This document shows, piece after piece, positions 9,243 to 18,825 of a DNA stretch of 64,000 bases (positions within the stretch are counted from its first letter, which is position 1; every line of letters begins with the position of its first letter). The notes beneath the pieces are model-generated. The model saw only the letters and a program-made list of their open reading frames with translations. It did no database searches and was not told the DNA's origin. This stretch comes from Serratia sp. DD3 (GTDB taxonomy: Bacteria > Pseudomonadota > Gammaproteobacteria > Enterobacterales > Enterobacteriaceae). The stretch is from positions 1 through 64,000 of the forward strand of contig NZ_AYKS02000100.1 in NCBI RefSeq assembly GCF_000496755.2. The letters are read 5' to 3'. A program made the translations under genes and the position numbers.

Positions 9243-9403
9243 ATGGCAAAATATCGGTCTGGGCAAGATGTCCCAAAACAGGTACATATGGTCAATATCA
9301 TGATACCGATAACTCATATGCCGGTTTTGAATATGATCACCATGTGAGCAAAGGTGATAAATTCCCACCAAGCAAAAACAATCACTACTTCAAAGAGAAG
9401 TAG
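9243..9403 (+). pseudogene. YjzC-like small protein gene, frameshifted
   Basis: A GAGGAAAG ribosome binding site precedes an ATG that reads MAKYRSGQDVPK. The frame then breaks at an A4 run (about 9274-9277). In the other frame the sequence continues TGTYGQYHDTDNSYAGFEYD and then GDKFPPSKNNHYFKEK to a TAG at 9401-9403. The joined protein of about 53 residues matches the pattern of small YjzC-like proteins (x-x-x-G-Q-x-x-P-x-x-G-x-Y, then GDKFPP). One missing A would explain it. Either the gene has decayed or the base call is wrong. Confidence 0.6.
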
Positions 9404-9428
9404 AATCACTTCGTTAGTCTTTACAAAA

Positions 9429-9446
9429 AGCCCTGCGGGGCTGTTT
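9429..9446 (+). terminator. short terminator-like hairpin
   Basis: AGCCC (9429-9433) pairs with GGGCT (9438-9442) and is followed by GTTTAT. It lies 26 bp after the stop of the YjzC-like gene and probably ends its transcript. The stem is short and the T-tract weak. Confidence 0.4.
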
Positions 9447-9561
9447 ATACCTACAGATCACTCTGATTGAACATAACATCTATAATAAAAACTGATATTT
9501 GTTGTTTTTTTATACATAAAATGTATAAATCTCCTAGGATTATTCCAAGGAGATCATTCGA

Positions 9562-9864
9562 ATGCTTAAGACTGTACATTTGTGTCTATTGTCAGCTTTA
9601 GTCACGTCTCTGTTTTTTAACAATATCGCCATAGCAAAAGATACAGTGTCAGACGAACAGGTAAAACAGTCCATCATTAATGAATCAATAGCAGCCTATC
9701 CTGGAACGTGTGCATGCCCCTTTAACACTGCAAGAAATGGCAGCTCTTGTGGCGGTCGCAGCGCATGGAGTAAAGCTGGAGGGTATTCACCGATCTGCTA
9801 CAAAAAAGAAGTCACGAAAGAGATGATCAAACAATGGCGGGATTCTCACTCAATCAATAATTGA
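9562..9864 (+). CDS. small secreted Cys-rich protein, function unknown
   Basis: The 100-residue product begins with a clear signal peptide (MLKTVHLCLL then a hydrophobic run ending NIAIAKD), so it should be exported to the periplasm. The mature part carries CACPFNTARNGSSCGGRSAW, then GGYSPICY, giving four cysteines in a compact glycine/serine-rich segment. The CPxNxARNGSxCGxRSA motif recurs in small exported proteins of Gram-negatives, but I know of no proven function. An AAGGAG ribosome binding site lies 10 nt before the ATG. It is a single gene inside the island. Confidence 0.75.
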   Translation: MLKTVHLCLLSALVTSLFFNNIAIAKDTVSDEQVKQSIINESIAAYPGTCACPFNTARNGSSCGGRSAWSKAGGYSPICYKKEVTKEMIKQWRDSHSINN

Positions 9865-9958
9865 AGCTATCCTCTCATTCAATCAATGCCTCTCACCCAG
9901 CCGCATGTTATTCCTGATAGCCACACTTTGAATTTAACATAAAACTAGTTCCAAGCAT

Positions 9959-10020
9959 CGCCAGAATGTCTCTGGCGGCGTTTCCGGTAGCTAAGGGATG
10001 AAACCCACCGGAAACCCGCC
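9959..10020. other. overlapping strong hairpins in an intergenic stretch
   Basis: The 312-bp gap between 9865 and 10176 has no gene I can support. It holds two overlapping inverted repeats. CGCCAGA (9959-9965) pairs with TCTGGCG (9971-9977). A longer stem GGCGG-c-GTTTCCGGT (9974-9988) pairs with ACCGGAAAC-CCGCC (10007-10020), 14 bp with one bulge, around an 18-nt loop with an inner GGG/CCC pair. The two share 9974-9977 and so are mutually exclusive. There is no T-tract. It could be a structured RNA, a processed 3' end or a mobile-element relic. Confidence 0.5.
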
Positions 10021-10197
10021 TGATAAATATTAACCTGATGCATACCTATGCAACCAGATGATTTGACCGCTGTTTTACGTCAAACAGATGATGTAAGCCC
10101 TGTTTAGACACAAGTCCCCCTTCTGAGCCGTCAAAGCGCCGCTCCTGGCCCTTCACCAATATACGATTTTCGGGCTTTGCCCGGCTACACTCCCACC

Positions 10198-10407
10198 ATG
10201 AGCAACACCTCACACTACGAAAATGCCAACTTCCTGCGGGAACTGGCAGAGAGTCTGCCCAGAATATTGCCTACGGGAGGCGCAGACAAAGCAACACTGC
10301 TGCAACGTCTCACTAACGAAGAACTGTCACAGGCCGAATATGAAGAACAGATCCGCGCCAGAGTGACGGCCGCACGTGCAGACACACGGCTGCAACATGG
10401 CGCCTGA
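10198..10407 (+). CDS. small protein of unknown function
   Basis: This is a 69-codon frame from the ATG at 10198 (MSNTSHYENANF); an upstream start at 10177 adds seven residues. The product is helical and charged, with ELAESLPRILP and a C-terminal ELSQAEYEEQIRARVTAAR. I do not recognise the family. Its size and composition would fit an antitoxin or small regulator, but no partner toxin follows. No convincing ribosome binding site is visible, so the gene is uncertain. Confidence 0.4.
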   Translation: MSNTSHYENANFLRELAESLPRILPTGGADKATLLQRLTNEELSQAEYEEQIRARVTAARADTRLQHGA

Positions 10408-10562
10408 GTCGATCACGGTTTGGCATCCTGCCAATCACTCCGGGAATTAATGCTTTCTTACACGGTCTCCATGGCTGATTTTTACGCTCTCTTACTCCCG
10501 CTTTCCGTACGTTTTCGCATGGTTGGCCCTCAATCCCCGATCCCGCCGTTATTCTTGAATGT

Positions 10563-10671
10563 ATAAGCTATAGCTTATGCACGGAGAGATAAATGTAGAC
10601 CGTAATTTTAAGCCAGTGGTTTGCTCACTGACTCAGTGAGCAAGTAAGCCGCATTGATTGAGGCTTACTTG
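10563..10671. repeat. cluster of three inverted repeats
   Basis: The 381-bp gap 10408-10788 has no gene. It contains a perfect 16-bp palindrome ATAAGCTATAGCTTAT (10563-10578). Next comes an 11-bp inverted repeat TTGCTCACTGA/TCAGTGAGCAA around one base (10621-10643). A 10-bp inverted repeat CAAGTAAGCC/GGCTTACTTG with an 11-nt loop follows (10641-10650 and 10662-10671). The last two overlap by three bases, so their hairpins compete. Function is unknown; operator or recombination sites are possible. Confidence 0.6.
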
Positions 10672-10735
10672 GGGTGAGTTTGGAACGGGAAGCCTGTTTT
10701 TTGAATAGACCACGTTATCGCAATAGGGCGGTAGC

Positions 10736-10769
10736 CCTGCGGGCAAGTGGCGCGGCACTTGCCCGCAGG
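10736..10769. terminator. 14-bp hairpin downstream of yijD
   Basis: CCTGCGGGCAAGTG (10736-10749) and CACTTGCCCGCAGG (10756-10769) form a perfect stem with a 6-nt loop, 20 bp past the yijD stop. There is no T-run on either side. It probably ends or protects the fabR-yijD mRNA. Confidence 0.5.
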
Positions 10770-10788
10770 TATTATTGTGGCGATTTGT

Positions 10789-11157
10789 TTATTGTGGTGA
10801 ATTGTCTTCTGGCACTTTACGTGTCTTTAGTTTGAAACCAATCCAAAATACCAGTGCTACGCAGAGAATAGAGGGGATAAAGTTGGAACCTATCTGTGGA
10901 AATTGCACACGTATCATGGTGCTGTAGCCGAAAATACCTAACAGAAAACAAGCGGCAGCCAGTTTGGGCATCCCCTCCAACATCGGCTGGTTCAAATAGC
11001 GCTGATGCAGGCAATACACCGCCAGCACTAACGCAATCAATGGGAAGAGAGAAAACGGCACCACCGAACTAAATAGTGCAGCAAAAGAGCCGTTCATCGA
11101 CAAACCAGTAATTAAAGCCAGCAATAATGTGCCATTCTCACAGTTTGGTTTTTCCAT
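10789..11157 (-). CDS. yijD: inner-membrane protein YijD
   Basis: YijD is a conserved inner-membrane protein (DUF1422) of unknown function that follows fabR in Enterobacteria. The 122-residue product has four hydrophobic segments, with [20 protein letters not shown] and [13 protein letters not shown] matching E. coli YijD. The ATG at 11157 is preceded by AAGGTG at 8 nt. A GTG three codons upstream would lie on top of that ribosome binding site and is less likely. It starts 13 bp after the fabR stop, so the two form an operon. Confidence 0.93.
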   Translation of the reverse strand: MEKPNCENGTLLLALITGLSMNGSFAALFSSVVPFSLFPLIALVLAVYCLHQRYLNQPMLEGMPKLAAACFLLGIFGYSTMIRVQFPQIGSNFIPSILCVALVFWIGFKLKTRKVPEDNSPQ

Positions 11158-11170
11158 CGTTTTCACCTTG

Positions 11171-11809
11171 TTAATCTTGGGATACAGAGACTTTTTCCTG
11201 TTCGCGGCGATTCCAGTAACAGGCGCCTTTTGAAATCATCCGCAATTGCAACACTAATCGTTCTTCAAGCTGACGCCGTTGACCACTATCAATATCCAAC
11301 GCTTCCGCACCGGCACTGAACACAATGGTAACCATCGCTTCCGCTTGTGCTTCGGTAAAACTACGGGGCATATGGTTTTCCAGCTCAAGGTAATCGGCCA
11401 GTTCAGCAATAAAATGTTGAATTTCTCGTGCCACCGCAGCACGGAATGCCGCCGATGTCCCCGAGCGCTCACGCAGCAATAGTCGGAATGCATTAGGATT
11501 ATTGCCAATAAACTCCATAAAAGTAGACACCGAGGTGCGGATAACGCTGCCACCTTTGGCAATACGCTGGCGTGCCTGGCGCATTAACTGGCGCAGCATC
11601 AGGCCGCTTTCATCCACCATGGTCAGCCCCAGCTCATCCACATCACGAAAATGGCGATAAAACGAGGTGGGGGCAATACCCGCCTCTCGTGAGACCTCGC
11701 GCAGGCTTAGACTAGCAAAACTACGTTCGGCACTGAGCTGGCTAAAGGCAGCCTCGATGAGCGACCGACGCGTCCGTTCTTTTTGTTGTGCTCTGATGCC
11801 TATATGCAT
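11171..11809 (-). CDS. fabR: HTH-type transcriptional repressor FabR
   Basis: FabR is a TetR-family repressor of unsaturated fatty-acid synthesis genes (fabA and fabB in E. coli) that senses acyl-thioester composition. The 212-residue protein has the N-terminal helix-turn-helix ([20 protein letters not shown]) and the conserved core of E. coli FabR from [12 protein letters not shown] onward. The start was set at MHIGIRAQQ; an in-frame start 41 codons further up gives a non-homologous extension into the promoter. It is divergent from sthA and first gene of an operon with yijD. Confidence 0.95.
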   Translation of the reverse strand: MHIGIRAQQKERTRRSLIEAAFSQLSAERSFASLSLREVSREAGIAPTSFYRHFRDVDELGLTMVDESGLMLRQLMRQARQRIAKGGSVIRTSVSTFMEFIGNNPNAFRLLLRERSGTSAAFRAAVAREIQHFIAELADYLELENHMPRSFTEAQAEAMVTIVFSAGAEALDIDSGQRRQLEERLVLQLRMISKGACYWNRREQEKVSVSQD

Positions 11810-12007
11810 ATCCGAATACTTCCATTCTCTAAATCTCACCCTGCTGAACTGGCAATATAGCAAATTTATCATCGGCGCATTTAACAAACACGCTTTATGC
11901 CCACTTGATCCCAAGTTGCAACCTGCACTCAATCTGAATCAACTTGGGGATAGCCGCTCACAATGTTAAGATAAGGTTGTTTTTTTGTATAGACAGGTCA
12001 CGCTAAC

Positions 12008-13405
12008 ATGCAACAAAACTATCAATTTGATGCCATTGTTATTGGCTCAGGCCCTGGCGGTGAAGGTGCTGCAATGGGGCTGGTGAAGCAAGGTGCCCAC
12101 GTAGCGGTGGTGGAACGATACAGTAACGTCGGTGGCGGCTGCACTCACTGGGGAACCATCCCCTCCAAAGCCCTGCGCCACGCGGTGAGTCGCATTATCG
12201 AATTCAACCAGAACCCACTTTACAACAACGCCCGCACACTCAGTGCCACCTTTCCTGATATTTTGCACCACGCAGACAATGTGATTAACCAGCAAACACG
12301 CATGCGACAAGGGTTTTACGAACGTAACCAATGCAAACTGTTTGCCGGTGATGCTTGCTTTATCGATGCCAATACCATCAGCGTAAAATATCAGGATGGC
12401 TCACAAGATATCCTTCGCGCTGACCATATCGTCATTGCCAGTGGTTCACGCCCTTACCACCCCAGTAACGTCGATTTTAAGCACCCCCGTATTTACGACA
12501 GCGATTCCATTCTGGAGCTGAACCACGAACCACGCCATATCATTATCTATGGTGCCGGCGTGATTGGCTGTGAATACGCTTCAATTTTCCGTGGCTTGAA
12601 CGTAAAAGTGGACCTGATCAATACCCGTGATCGTCTGCTGGCCTTTCTCGATCAGGAAATGTCGGACTCTCTTTCTTATCACTTCTGGAATAACGGCGTG
12701 GTGATCCGCCACAACGAAGAGTTCGATCAGATCCAAGGTACCGATAACGGCGTGGTTGTTCATCTCAAATCCGGCAAAAAAGTGAAAGCGGATTGTCTGC
12801 TCTACGCCAATGGCCGCACCGGCAATACCCACTCACTGAAGTTGGAGAACGTGGGGTTAACATCCGATAGCCGTGGCCTGCTGAAGGTCAATAACCAGTA
12901 TCAAACCGCAGTGCCCCATATTTACGCCGTAGGTGACGTTATCGGTTATCCCAGTCTGGCCTCTGCCGCTTACGATCAAGGCCGCATCGCCGCACAGGCC
13001 ATTTCTGGTGGCGAAGGGCACGGGCATTTGATCGAAGATATCCCCACCGGCATTTACACCATTCCTGAAATCAGCTCTGTCGGGAAAACCGAGCAACAAC
13101 TCACCGCCATGAAAGTCCCGTATGAAGTCGGTCGGGCACAATTCAAACATTTGGCGCGTGCACAAATTGCCGGGATGAATGTGGGTAGCCTAAAGATTCT
13201 GTTTCACCGGGAAACACTACAAATCCTCGGCATCCACTGTTTTGGCGAACGAGCGGCAGAGATCATTCATATCGGCCAGGCCATCATGGAACAGAAAGGT
13301 GAAGGTAATACCATTGCGTATTTTGTTAACACCACCTTCAACTATCCCACCATGGCTGAAGCCTATCGCGTGGCCGCACTCAACGGTTTAAATCGTCTGT
13401 TCTAA
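12008..13405 (+). CDS. sthA: soluble pyridine nucleotide transhydrogenase SthA
   Basis: SthA transfers reducing equivalents from NADPH to NAD+, balancing the two pools in the cytoplasm. The 465-residue flavoprotein has an N-terminal FAD motif ([13 protein letters not shown]), the [16 protein letters not shown] segment in which the usual redox disulfide is absent, a second nucleotide-binding motif ([13 protein letters not shown]), and the C-terminal dimerisation domain ending NGLNRLF. It is nearly identical to E. coli SthA. Its last 18 bp overlap the 3' end of oxyR, which converges on it. Confidence 0.97.
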   Translation: MQQNYQFDAIVIGSGPGGEGAAMGLVKQGAHVAVVERYSNVGGGCTHWGTIPSKALRHAVSRIIEFNQNPLYNNARTLSATFPDILHHADNVINQQTRMRQGFYERNQCKLFAGDACFIDANTISVKYQDGSQDILRADHIVIASGSRPYHPSNVDFKHPRIYDSDSILELNHEPRHIIIYGAGVIGCEYASIFRGLNVKVDLINTRDRLLAFLDQEMSDSLSYHFWNNGVVIRHNEEFDQIQGTDNGVVVHLKSGKKVKADCLLYANGRTGNTHSLKLENVGLTSDSRGLLKVNNQYQTAVPHIYAVGDVIGYPSLASAAYDQGRIAAQAISGGEGHGHLIEDIPTGIYTIPEISSVGKTEQQLTAMKVPYEVGRAQFKHLARAQIAGMNVGSLKILFHRETLQILGIHCFGERAAEIIHIGQAIMEQKGEGNTIAYFVNTTFNYPTMAEAYRVAALNGLNRLF

Positions 13406-14305
13406 AACCGTGCTGAGATAATGCTGCATATGCTCGCGAATCGCCTCGGCTAACTGTTCGTAGCGGCTACGTAACGGGGAGCCCGGGCGATACACCAGCG
13501 CAATGGTACGTTGCGGCTTCGGTTGGTCGCAATCCAGGTAACAAACACCATCACGTTCACGCTCGCGCGGCACCGCCAATGCCGGTAGCAAGGTAATGCC
13601 ACTACCCGCCGCCACCATATTACGCAACGTCTCCAGGCTGGTAGCGCGAAAGTGGGTATCTTCATCTGCCCCCGCCTGAAAGCAAAAGCCTAACGCCTGA
13701 TCACGCAAACAGTGGCCATCTTCCAGCATCAGCAGTTTTTCCCCGGCCAAATCGGCCATCGCAACACGATCACGCCCTGCCCAGGGGTGATCAGCATAGA
13801 TAGCCAACTTCATCTGCTCATCAAATAAGGGGACTTCGATAAATGCTTCGGTCTCTTTTACCGACGCCAGAATGGCGCAATCCAACTTGCCGCTATCAAG
13901 TTGCGCCAGCAATTGGTGGGTTTGCGCTTCATGCAGATACATTTCCAGCTTGGGAAAGGTTTTATGCAACAACGGAATAATGTGTGGTAACAGATACGGC
14001 CCCACGGTAGGGATCAAGCCAATATGTATTGGCCCGGACATCGCTTCACCCTGCTGGCTGGCCATTTCTTTCAGCACTTTCACTTCCCGCAGGATAGTAC
14101 GCGCCTGTTCCACCAGCAGTAACCCCGACTGAGTGAATAACACTTTACGACTGGTCCGCTCAAGTAGCATCACGCCCAGTTCATCTTCCAGTTTACGGAT
14201 CTGCCCACTCAATGTGGGTTGGCTGACATGGCACGAATCCGCTGCCCGCCGGAAGTGGCGGTGCTCAGCCAAAGCAATCAGATACTCCAAATCACGAATA
14301 TTCAT
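13388..14305 (-). CDS. oxyR: hydrogen peroxide-inducible activator OxyR
   Basis: OxyR is a LysR-family regulator that senses H2O2 by a disulfide and turns on antioxidant genes. The 305-residue protein has the winged helix-turn-helix ([20 protein letters not shown]) and both redox cysteines, in [17 protein letters not shown], at the spacing of E. coli C199 and C208. The start MNIRDLEYL was chosen over an upstream in-frame start that lies in promoter DNA. The gene is convergent and overlapping with sthA. Confidence 0.97.
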   Translation of the reverse strand: MNIRDLEYLIALAEHRHFRRAADSCHVSQPTLSGQIRKLEDELGVMLLERTSRKVLFTQSGLLLVEQARTILREVKVLKEMASQQGEAMSGPIHIGLIPTVGPYLLPHIIPLLHKTFPKLEMYLHEAQTHQLLAQLDSGKLDCAILASVKETEAFIEVPLFDEQMKLAIYADHPWAGRDRVAMADLAGEKLLMLEDGHCLRDQALGFCFQAGADEDTHFRATSLETLRNMVAAGSGITLLPALAVPRERERDGVCYLDCDQPKPQRTIALVYRPGSPLRSRYEQLAEAIREHMQHYLSTVLEQTI

Positions 14306-14321
14306 GGTTTTCCCGCGAGTG

Positions 14322-14358
14322 ATAGTTAATAGCGATAAATAGAATGATAACAAATGAT
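14322..14358. promoter_or_regulatory. possible OxyR autoregulatory site
   Basis: Just upstream of oxyR, ATAG, CGAT, ATGA and TGAT elements recur every 11 bp from 14322 to 14358. That is the spacing of the OxyR motif ATAG-N7-CTAT-N7-ATAG-N7-CTAT, although only the first element matches fully. OxyR represses its own gene in E. coli from a site in this position. No OxyS RNA was recognised in the 260 bp between oxyR and the hicA remnant. Confidence 0.35.
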
Positions 14359-14566
14359 TTTAACTATCAAAAGAGCAGGGCGAAAATCAAGAGGAATACG
14401 GGTGAGAATTCTCTCGCCTTAATACTAGGCCCCCACCACGCGTTTATTTTGCGTAATACACAGCAGATTAATTGCCCAGCCGTTGCCGAACGCTTATTCA
14501 GCCGTCATTTTTATCCGTAGACTTTTATTGTGATACTAATAATGATACTGTCATAAGGGTGTGTGG

Positions 14567-14828
14567 ATGAAAGAACTTAGCAACATCATCGAGATGTCTT
14601 CGCCAACGGCAGGCCAATATCAAATTTCATGAATTGGTAAAAATCTGCAACCGTTGGTTTGGCGCTCCACGGATGAGTAGTGGTAGTCACAAGGTTTACA
14701 GCATGCCATGGCCGGGGGATCCGCGAGTTAACATCCAACGTGCGGACAGCGGTATGGCAAAGGTTTATCAAGTCAGGCAGGTGATAGCTGCATTAGTCAG
14801 ATTGGAGGAACAACATGGAAATACATGA
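14567..14828 (+). pseudogene. hicA: hicA toxin gene with an N-terminal frameshift
   Basis: From 14598 the frame reads LRQRQANIKFHELVKICNRW, later SHKVYSMPWPGDPRVNIQ and MAKVYQVRQVIAALVRLEEQ. This is a full HicA-type mRNA interferase of the double-stranded-RNA-binding-like fold, including the catalytic His in GSHKVY. The frame has no ATG or GTG after its upstream stop. An ATG at 14567 reads MKELSNIIE, a good HicA N-terminus, but in another frame. Joining them needs a one-base shift near 14592-14597. The TTG at 14634 is the only alternative start and would remove the first helix. The 3' end overlaps hicB by 14 bp. Confidence 0.65.
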
Positions 14829-15141
14829 GCATTATACTTACCGGATCACCTGGTCAGCAGAAGACGGCGAATACGTTGGGTTATGTACAGAATTCCCTTC
14901 TCTGTCTTGGTTGGCTTCAACCCGCACCGCCGCGCTGGATGGTATTGAACAGCTAGTGGCACAGGTGATAACAGACATGGCCACCAACGGCGAAACACCA
15001 CCGCAAGCGCTAGCAGAGAAAAATTTCAGTGGCAAACTGGTACTGCGCCTGACGCCGGAACAGCACCGGCGCTTGGCCACCAGCGCCATGGAAGAAGGCG
15101 TTAGTCTAAATCGCTATCTGTGCGCACGGCTTGCCGGATAA
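14815..15141 (+). CDS. hicB: HicB-family antitoxin
   Basis: HicB antitoxins block the HicA toxin with an N-terminal partially degraded RNase H-like domain and repress the operon with a C-terminal DNA-binding domain. The 108-residue product fits: YRITWSAEDGEYVGLCTEFP at the N-terminus, then a ribbon-helix-helix segment (KLVLRLTPEQHRRLATSAME, SLNRYL). A GGAGG-like ribosome binding site lies within the end of hicA. With hicA apparently broken, hicB may be a relict or a free-standing repressor. Confidence 0.88.
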   Translation: MEIHEHYTYRITWSAEDGEYVGLCTEFPSLSWLASTRTAALDGIEQLVAQVITDMATNGETPPQALAEKNFSGKLVLRLTPEQHRRLATSAMEEGVSLNRYLCARLAG

Positions 15142-15148
15142 ATCCCTC

Positions 15149-15167
15149 AAGGCAGCAATAGGCTGCC
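15149..15167. terminator. hairpin between hicB and argH
   Basis: AGGCAGC and GCTGCCT form a 7-bp stem with a short loop in the 36-bp gap between the convergent hicB and argH stops. A bidirectional terminator is likely, though T-runs are weak. Confidence 0.4.
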
Positions 15168-15177
15168 TCAACTCAGT

Positions 15178-16551
15178 TTAAAACAAACGCTTTTTAGCTT
15201 CGCTAATGGCACTGGCAACCTGTAAAGGAGAAACGCCGCCTTTGGCTGCTCGTTTATCCAGGCAGGATTGCAGCGACAGAATCGGATAAACATCATCGCC
15301 AATAACATTGCTGAATTTTTGCAGGTCAGCCAGCGGCAAATCTTCCAGCGGTTTCCCCTGACGAATCGCTTCTACCACGGCTTCACCAACAATATGGTGC
15401 GCTTCGCGGAACGGCACACCTTTGGCAACCAGATAATCAGCCAACTCGGTGGCATTGGCATAACCTTGCTGTGCCGCTTCCTGGCAACGAGCGCGTTTTA
15501 CCTGAATACCATCCAGCACTAACGCTGCCATCTGCAAACAGTCCATCCAGGTGTCGAGCGCATCAAACAGCCCTTCTTTATCTTCCTGCATGTCTTTGTT
15601 ATAAGCCAGCGGCAAGCCTTTAAGCGTCATCATCATGCCCGTCAAGGCACCTTGCACACGGCCAGATTTACCACGGATCAGCTCCAACGCATCCGGGTTT
15701 TTCTTCTGTGGCATTAAGGATGAACCCGAGGTCACACGATCTGAAAGCTCGACAAATGCCGCTTCACCGCTATTAAAGAAGATCAGGTCTTCAGCAAAGC
15801 GCGACAGATGCACCATACTGATGGCCGCATTAGACAGCAGCTCCAGGACATGATCACGGTCAGAAACACTATCCAGGCTGTTACGGGTAGCAGAAGCAAA
15901 ACCCATCCAACCCGCAAGCTGTTCACGGTCGATGGGATAGGCAGTTCCGGCCAAAGCGCCACTGCCTAATGGGCTGACATCCAGACGTTTCAGGCAATCC
16001 TGCAAGCGAGTTTCATCGCGCGCCAGCATCTCAACATAAGCCAGGCACCAATGGGCAAAAGTCACTGGTTGGGCACGCTGCAAGTGGGTATAGCCCGGCA
16101 TTACGGCATCCTGGTTGGCTTCCGCCGTCATCACCAGCGCTTGCTGCAATTGTATAATCGCCTGATGCAACTCACTGACCTGATGTTTACACCATAGTTT
16201 CAGATCCGTCGCTACCTGGTCATTACGGCTACGGCCGGTGTGCAGTTTCTTGCCCAGATCACCGACTTGCTCGATCAGCTTCTGCTCTACCCAGCTGTGA
16301 ATGTCTTCAGCATCGCTGTTGAGAATCACTAACGGGTCGGCCTGTACTTCCTTCAATAGCACCTGCAGTGCCTGTTCAAGTTGCTGTTGTTCTGCTGCCG
16401 TCAGTACGTTGACGGTCACCAACGCCTTTGACCAGGCAACGGAACCCACAATATCCTGTTCCGCCAGGCGATAGTCGAAGCGCAGAGAATCATTGAGTTG
16501 TTTAAACCGCAGGTCTGCCGCCTGACTGAACCGTCCGCCCCAAAGTGCCAT
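15178..16551 (-). CDS. argH: argininosuccinate lyase ArgH
   Basis: ArgH splits argininosuccinate into arginine and fumarate, the last step of arginine synthesis. The 457 residues equal the E. coli length. The family signature with the catalytic serine loop, [17 protein letters not shown], lies at about residues 277-293, and the [10 protein letters not shown] motif near residue 103. It is the last gene of the argCBGH series, 134 bp after argG. That gap contains a GGGCGCA/TGCGCCC-type hairpin that may attenuate or protect the mRNA. Confidence 0.97.
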   Translation of the reverse strand: MALWGGRFSQAADLRFKQLNDSLRFDYRLAEQDIVGSVAWSKALVTVNVLTAAEQQQLEQALQVLLKEVQADPLVILNSDAEDIHSWVEQKLIEQVGDLGKKLHTGRSRNDQVATDLKLWCKHQVSELHQAIIQLQQALVMTAEANQDAVMPGYTHLQRAQPVTFAHWCLAYVEMLARDETRLQDCLKRLDVSPLGSGALAGTAYPIDREQLAGWMGFASATRNSLDSVSDRDHVLELLSNAAISMVHLSRFAEDLIFFNSGEAAFVELSDRVTSGSSLMPQKKNPDALELIRGKSGRVQGALTGMMMTLKGLPLAYNKDMQEDKEGLFDALDTWMDCLQMAALVLDGIQVKRARCQEAAQQGYANATELADYLVAKGVPFREAHHIVGEAVVEAIRQGKPLEDLPLADLQKFSNVIGDDVYPILSLQSCLDKRAAKGGVSPLQVASAISEAKKRLF

Positions 16552-16685
16552 AATCTTGCCCCTGTTTAAGTATGCGCAAGGGCGCAGCCTGTGCGCCCCT
16601 GATCTTGTTACTATTAACGTAATTCTTTATAACCTGGCGCACCAGTGACGAATACCACCCATCGGTGCGCCCTTCTCATCGCAGA

Positions 16686-17903
16686 TTAGCGTTTATTCTC
16701 GTTCAACGCGCGAATACGTGAAGAGAGAGAGAATAAACGGATAAAACCGCCCGCATGGCTGTGATCGTAAACTTCGTCTTCACCAAAGGTCGCGAACTCT
16801 TCCGAGTATAGGCTGTTGGCTGATTTTTTCTGAATTGCCGTGACTTGGCCTTTATACAGTTGCAGCACCACTTCACCATTCACTTCTTCCGCTAACGCCT
16901 GTGCAGAAGCCTGAATGGAGCGACGCAACGGAGCAAACCAGCGACCATCGTAAACCACATAGGACATTTCCAGGCCCAGTTGTTCACGCCACTTAAAGCT
17001 GTCACGGTCCAGAACCAACTGCTCGATGCCACGCAGGGCCGCCACCATAATGGTGCCACCTGGGGTTTCATAGCAACCACGGGATTTAATGCCCACCAAG
17101 CGGTTTTCAACGATATCAATACGGCCAACACCGTGTTTGGCACCCACTACATTGAGGGTTTCCAAACATTTGTATGGGCTCATCGCCACACCGTTGACCG
17201 CCACTACGCAACCTTTTTCAACCGTCACCGTCACCTGCTCCGGTTGATCTGGTGCCTCCTGTGGGTCCACAGTCCATACCCAGCAATCCTTATTCGCAGC
17301 ATTCCATGGGCTTTCCAGCACGCCCCCTTCCGTAGAGATATGCCAGGCGTTTTCGTCACGACTGTAGATTTTCTCCAGTGAAGCGGTAGTCGGGATATTA
17401 CGCTCTTTCAGGTAATCCAGCAGCGCTTCACGGGAACGCAGGTTCCACTCACGCCACGGTGCCACCACTTTCAGTTGAGGTGCCAAGGCGGTATAGGTGG
17501 TTTCGAAACGCACCTGGTCGTTACCTTTACCGGTCGCACCATGGCACAGCGCATCTGCACCCACTTTCAACGCTAGTTCGACCTGAGCTTTGGCAATGAT
17601 CGGGCGCGCCATTGAGGTACCCAGCAAATAGCTGCCCTCATACAGTGCCCCGGTCTGCAATACCGGATAAACATAATCACGGATAAACTCTTCACGCAGA
17701 TCAGCCACATAGCAAGCTGAAGCACCAGACTGTAACGCTTTCTGCTCAACACCTTCCAGATCACCACGCTCCTGGCCAATGTCCGCCACAAAAGCGATCA
17801 CTTCACAACCACCGTAGTTCTCTTTCAACCATGGAATGATCGCTGAAGTATCCAGACCACCGGAGTACGCCAGAACAATTTTCTTGATACCTTGGTTTTG
17901 CAT
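16686..17903 (-). CDS. argG: argininosuccinate synthase ArgG
   Basis: ArgG condenses citrulline and aspartate with ATP. The product is 405 residues and starts [20 protein letters not shown], where the AYSGGLDTS loop binds [12 protein letters not shown] motif is near residue 120. This is the shorter type encoded within the arg cluster of Yersinia, Serratia and Vibrio, and is distinct from the roughly 447-residue ArgG encoded elsewhere in E. coli. A start six codons upstream (MKGNNT) is possible but less like the family. The gap to argB is 26 bp. Confidence 0.96.
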   Translation of the reverse strand: MQNQGIKKIVLAYSGGLDTSAIIPWLKENYGGCEVIAFVADIGQERGDLEGVEQKALQSGASACYVADLREEFIRDYVYPVLQTGALYEGSYLLGTSMARPIIAKAQVELALKVGADALCHGATGKGNDQVRFETTYTALAPQLKVVAPWREWNLRSREALLDYLKERNIPTTASLEKIYSRDENAWHISTEGGVLESPWNAANKDCWVWTVDPQEAPDQPEQVTVTVEKGCVVAVNGVAMSPYKCLETLNVVGAKHGVGRIDIVENRLVGIKSRGCYETPGGTIMVAALRGIEQLVLDRDSFKWREQLGLEMSYVVYDGRWFAPLRRSIQASAQALAEEVNGEVVLQLYKGQVTAIQKKSANSLYSEEFATFGEDEVYDHSHAGGFIRLFSLSSRIRALNENKR

Positions 17904-17929
17904 TGTGTTATTCCCTTTCAATTCTAAAT

Positions 17930-18703
17930 TTAAGCGAGGATCCGGGTGCCAATCGACACACCATTAAACAAAGCTGGAAGTTGTTCAGCATTGCGCCAAC
18001 TAGCGATATCCACAGGGCGGCCAAGTGTTCGTGCCGCATCCAGAGCCGCATTGACCTTCACCACCATGCCATCGGTGATAATGCCTTCATCAATCAGTTG
18101 TTCAGCTTTTTGCGCCGTCATTTCTGCGATGCGCTGCCCTTTACCATCAAGAATACCACTGACATCTGACAGCAGGATTAAATCAGCCCCTAGCGTGGCT
18201 GCCAGAGCGGTCGCCGCCTGATCAGCGTTCACATTCATCAGTTGGCCTTCGGCAGTAATACCGATAGAGCTGATCACTGGCAGGTAACCCGCCGTGAGCA
18301 ACATATTGAGCAGCACCGGTGAACCCGGTAACGCTAGCCCCACATGGCCCAACTCAGGATCCAACTGCGTAACCGCCACACTGCCACCGTCTGCCAGGCT
18401 CAAGCCCACAGCGTTGATTTTGTGCTTCAGCGCCCATGCCAGCAGGGTTTTGTTGGCAGTACCCGCCAGCGCACCGGTAATAATATCGATTTGTTCAGCC
18501 GGTGTAACGCGCAAACCGTTCTTCTTCACCACCGGCAAAGAGAGCTGTTTCATTAGCTCGTCCACCAGGCAACCACCGCCATGGACAATCACCAGCGGGC
18601 GCTGATGCTCCTGACGGTAGGTATCCAGCGCAGTAAACAAACGCTCCAGCGCTTCTTCACTGTCTAATAGCACACCACCTAATTTGATAATCAATGGATT
18701 CAT
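17930..18703 (-). CDS. argB: acetylglutamate kinase ArgB
   Basis: ArgB phosphorylates N-acetylglutamate, the second step of arginine synthesis. The 257-residue protein begins [20 protein letters not shown], with the phosphate-binding KLGG loop, and shows VHGGG and the NVNADQAA substrate loop. The chosen start matches E. coli; an upstream start 14 codons earlier lies in the leader. It is the second gene of argCBGH, 122 bp after argC. Confidence 0.97.
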   Translation of the reverse strand: MNPLIIKLGGVLLDSEEALERLFTALDTYRQEHQRPLVIVHGGGCLVDELMKQLSLPVVKKNGLRVTPAEQIDIITGALAGTANKTLLAWALKHKINAVGLSLADGGSVAVTQLDPELGHVGLALPGSPVLLNMLLTAGYLPVISSIGITAEGQLMNVNADQAATALAATLGADLILLSDVSGILDGKGQRIAEMTAQKAEQLIDEGIITDGMVVKVNAALDAARTLGRPVDIASWRNAEQLPALFNGVSIGTRILA

Positions 18704-18825
18704 TGCTGTGTACTCACGCTTATACTCTCTCTTACAAGTTGCCACGCGGTGTCACTGCCGTCAAAATTTCGGCGCCACGGTTAACGTGGCGACTTGGCGA
18801 CAACTGAACGCCTATGGGGTAAATA

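Noticed and set aside
9135..9371. 78-codon minus-strand frame in the island
   Set aside because: It is antisense to the better supported YjzC-like sequence and shows no coding features.
14306..14566. OxyS small RNA divergent from oxyR
   Set aside because: The segment shows none of the OxyS stem-loops I can recall, and no clear promoter and terminator pair.
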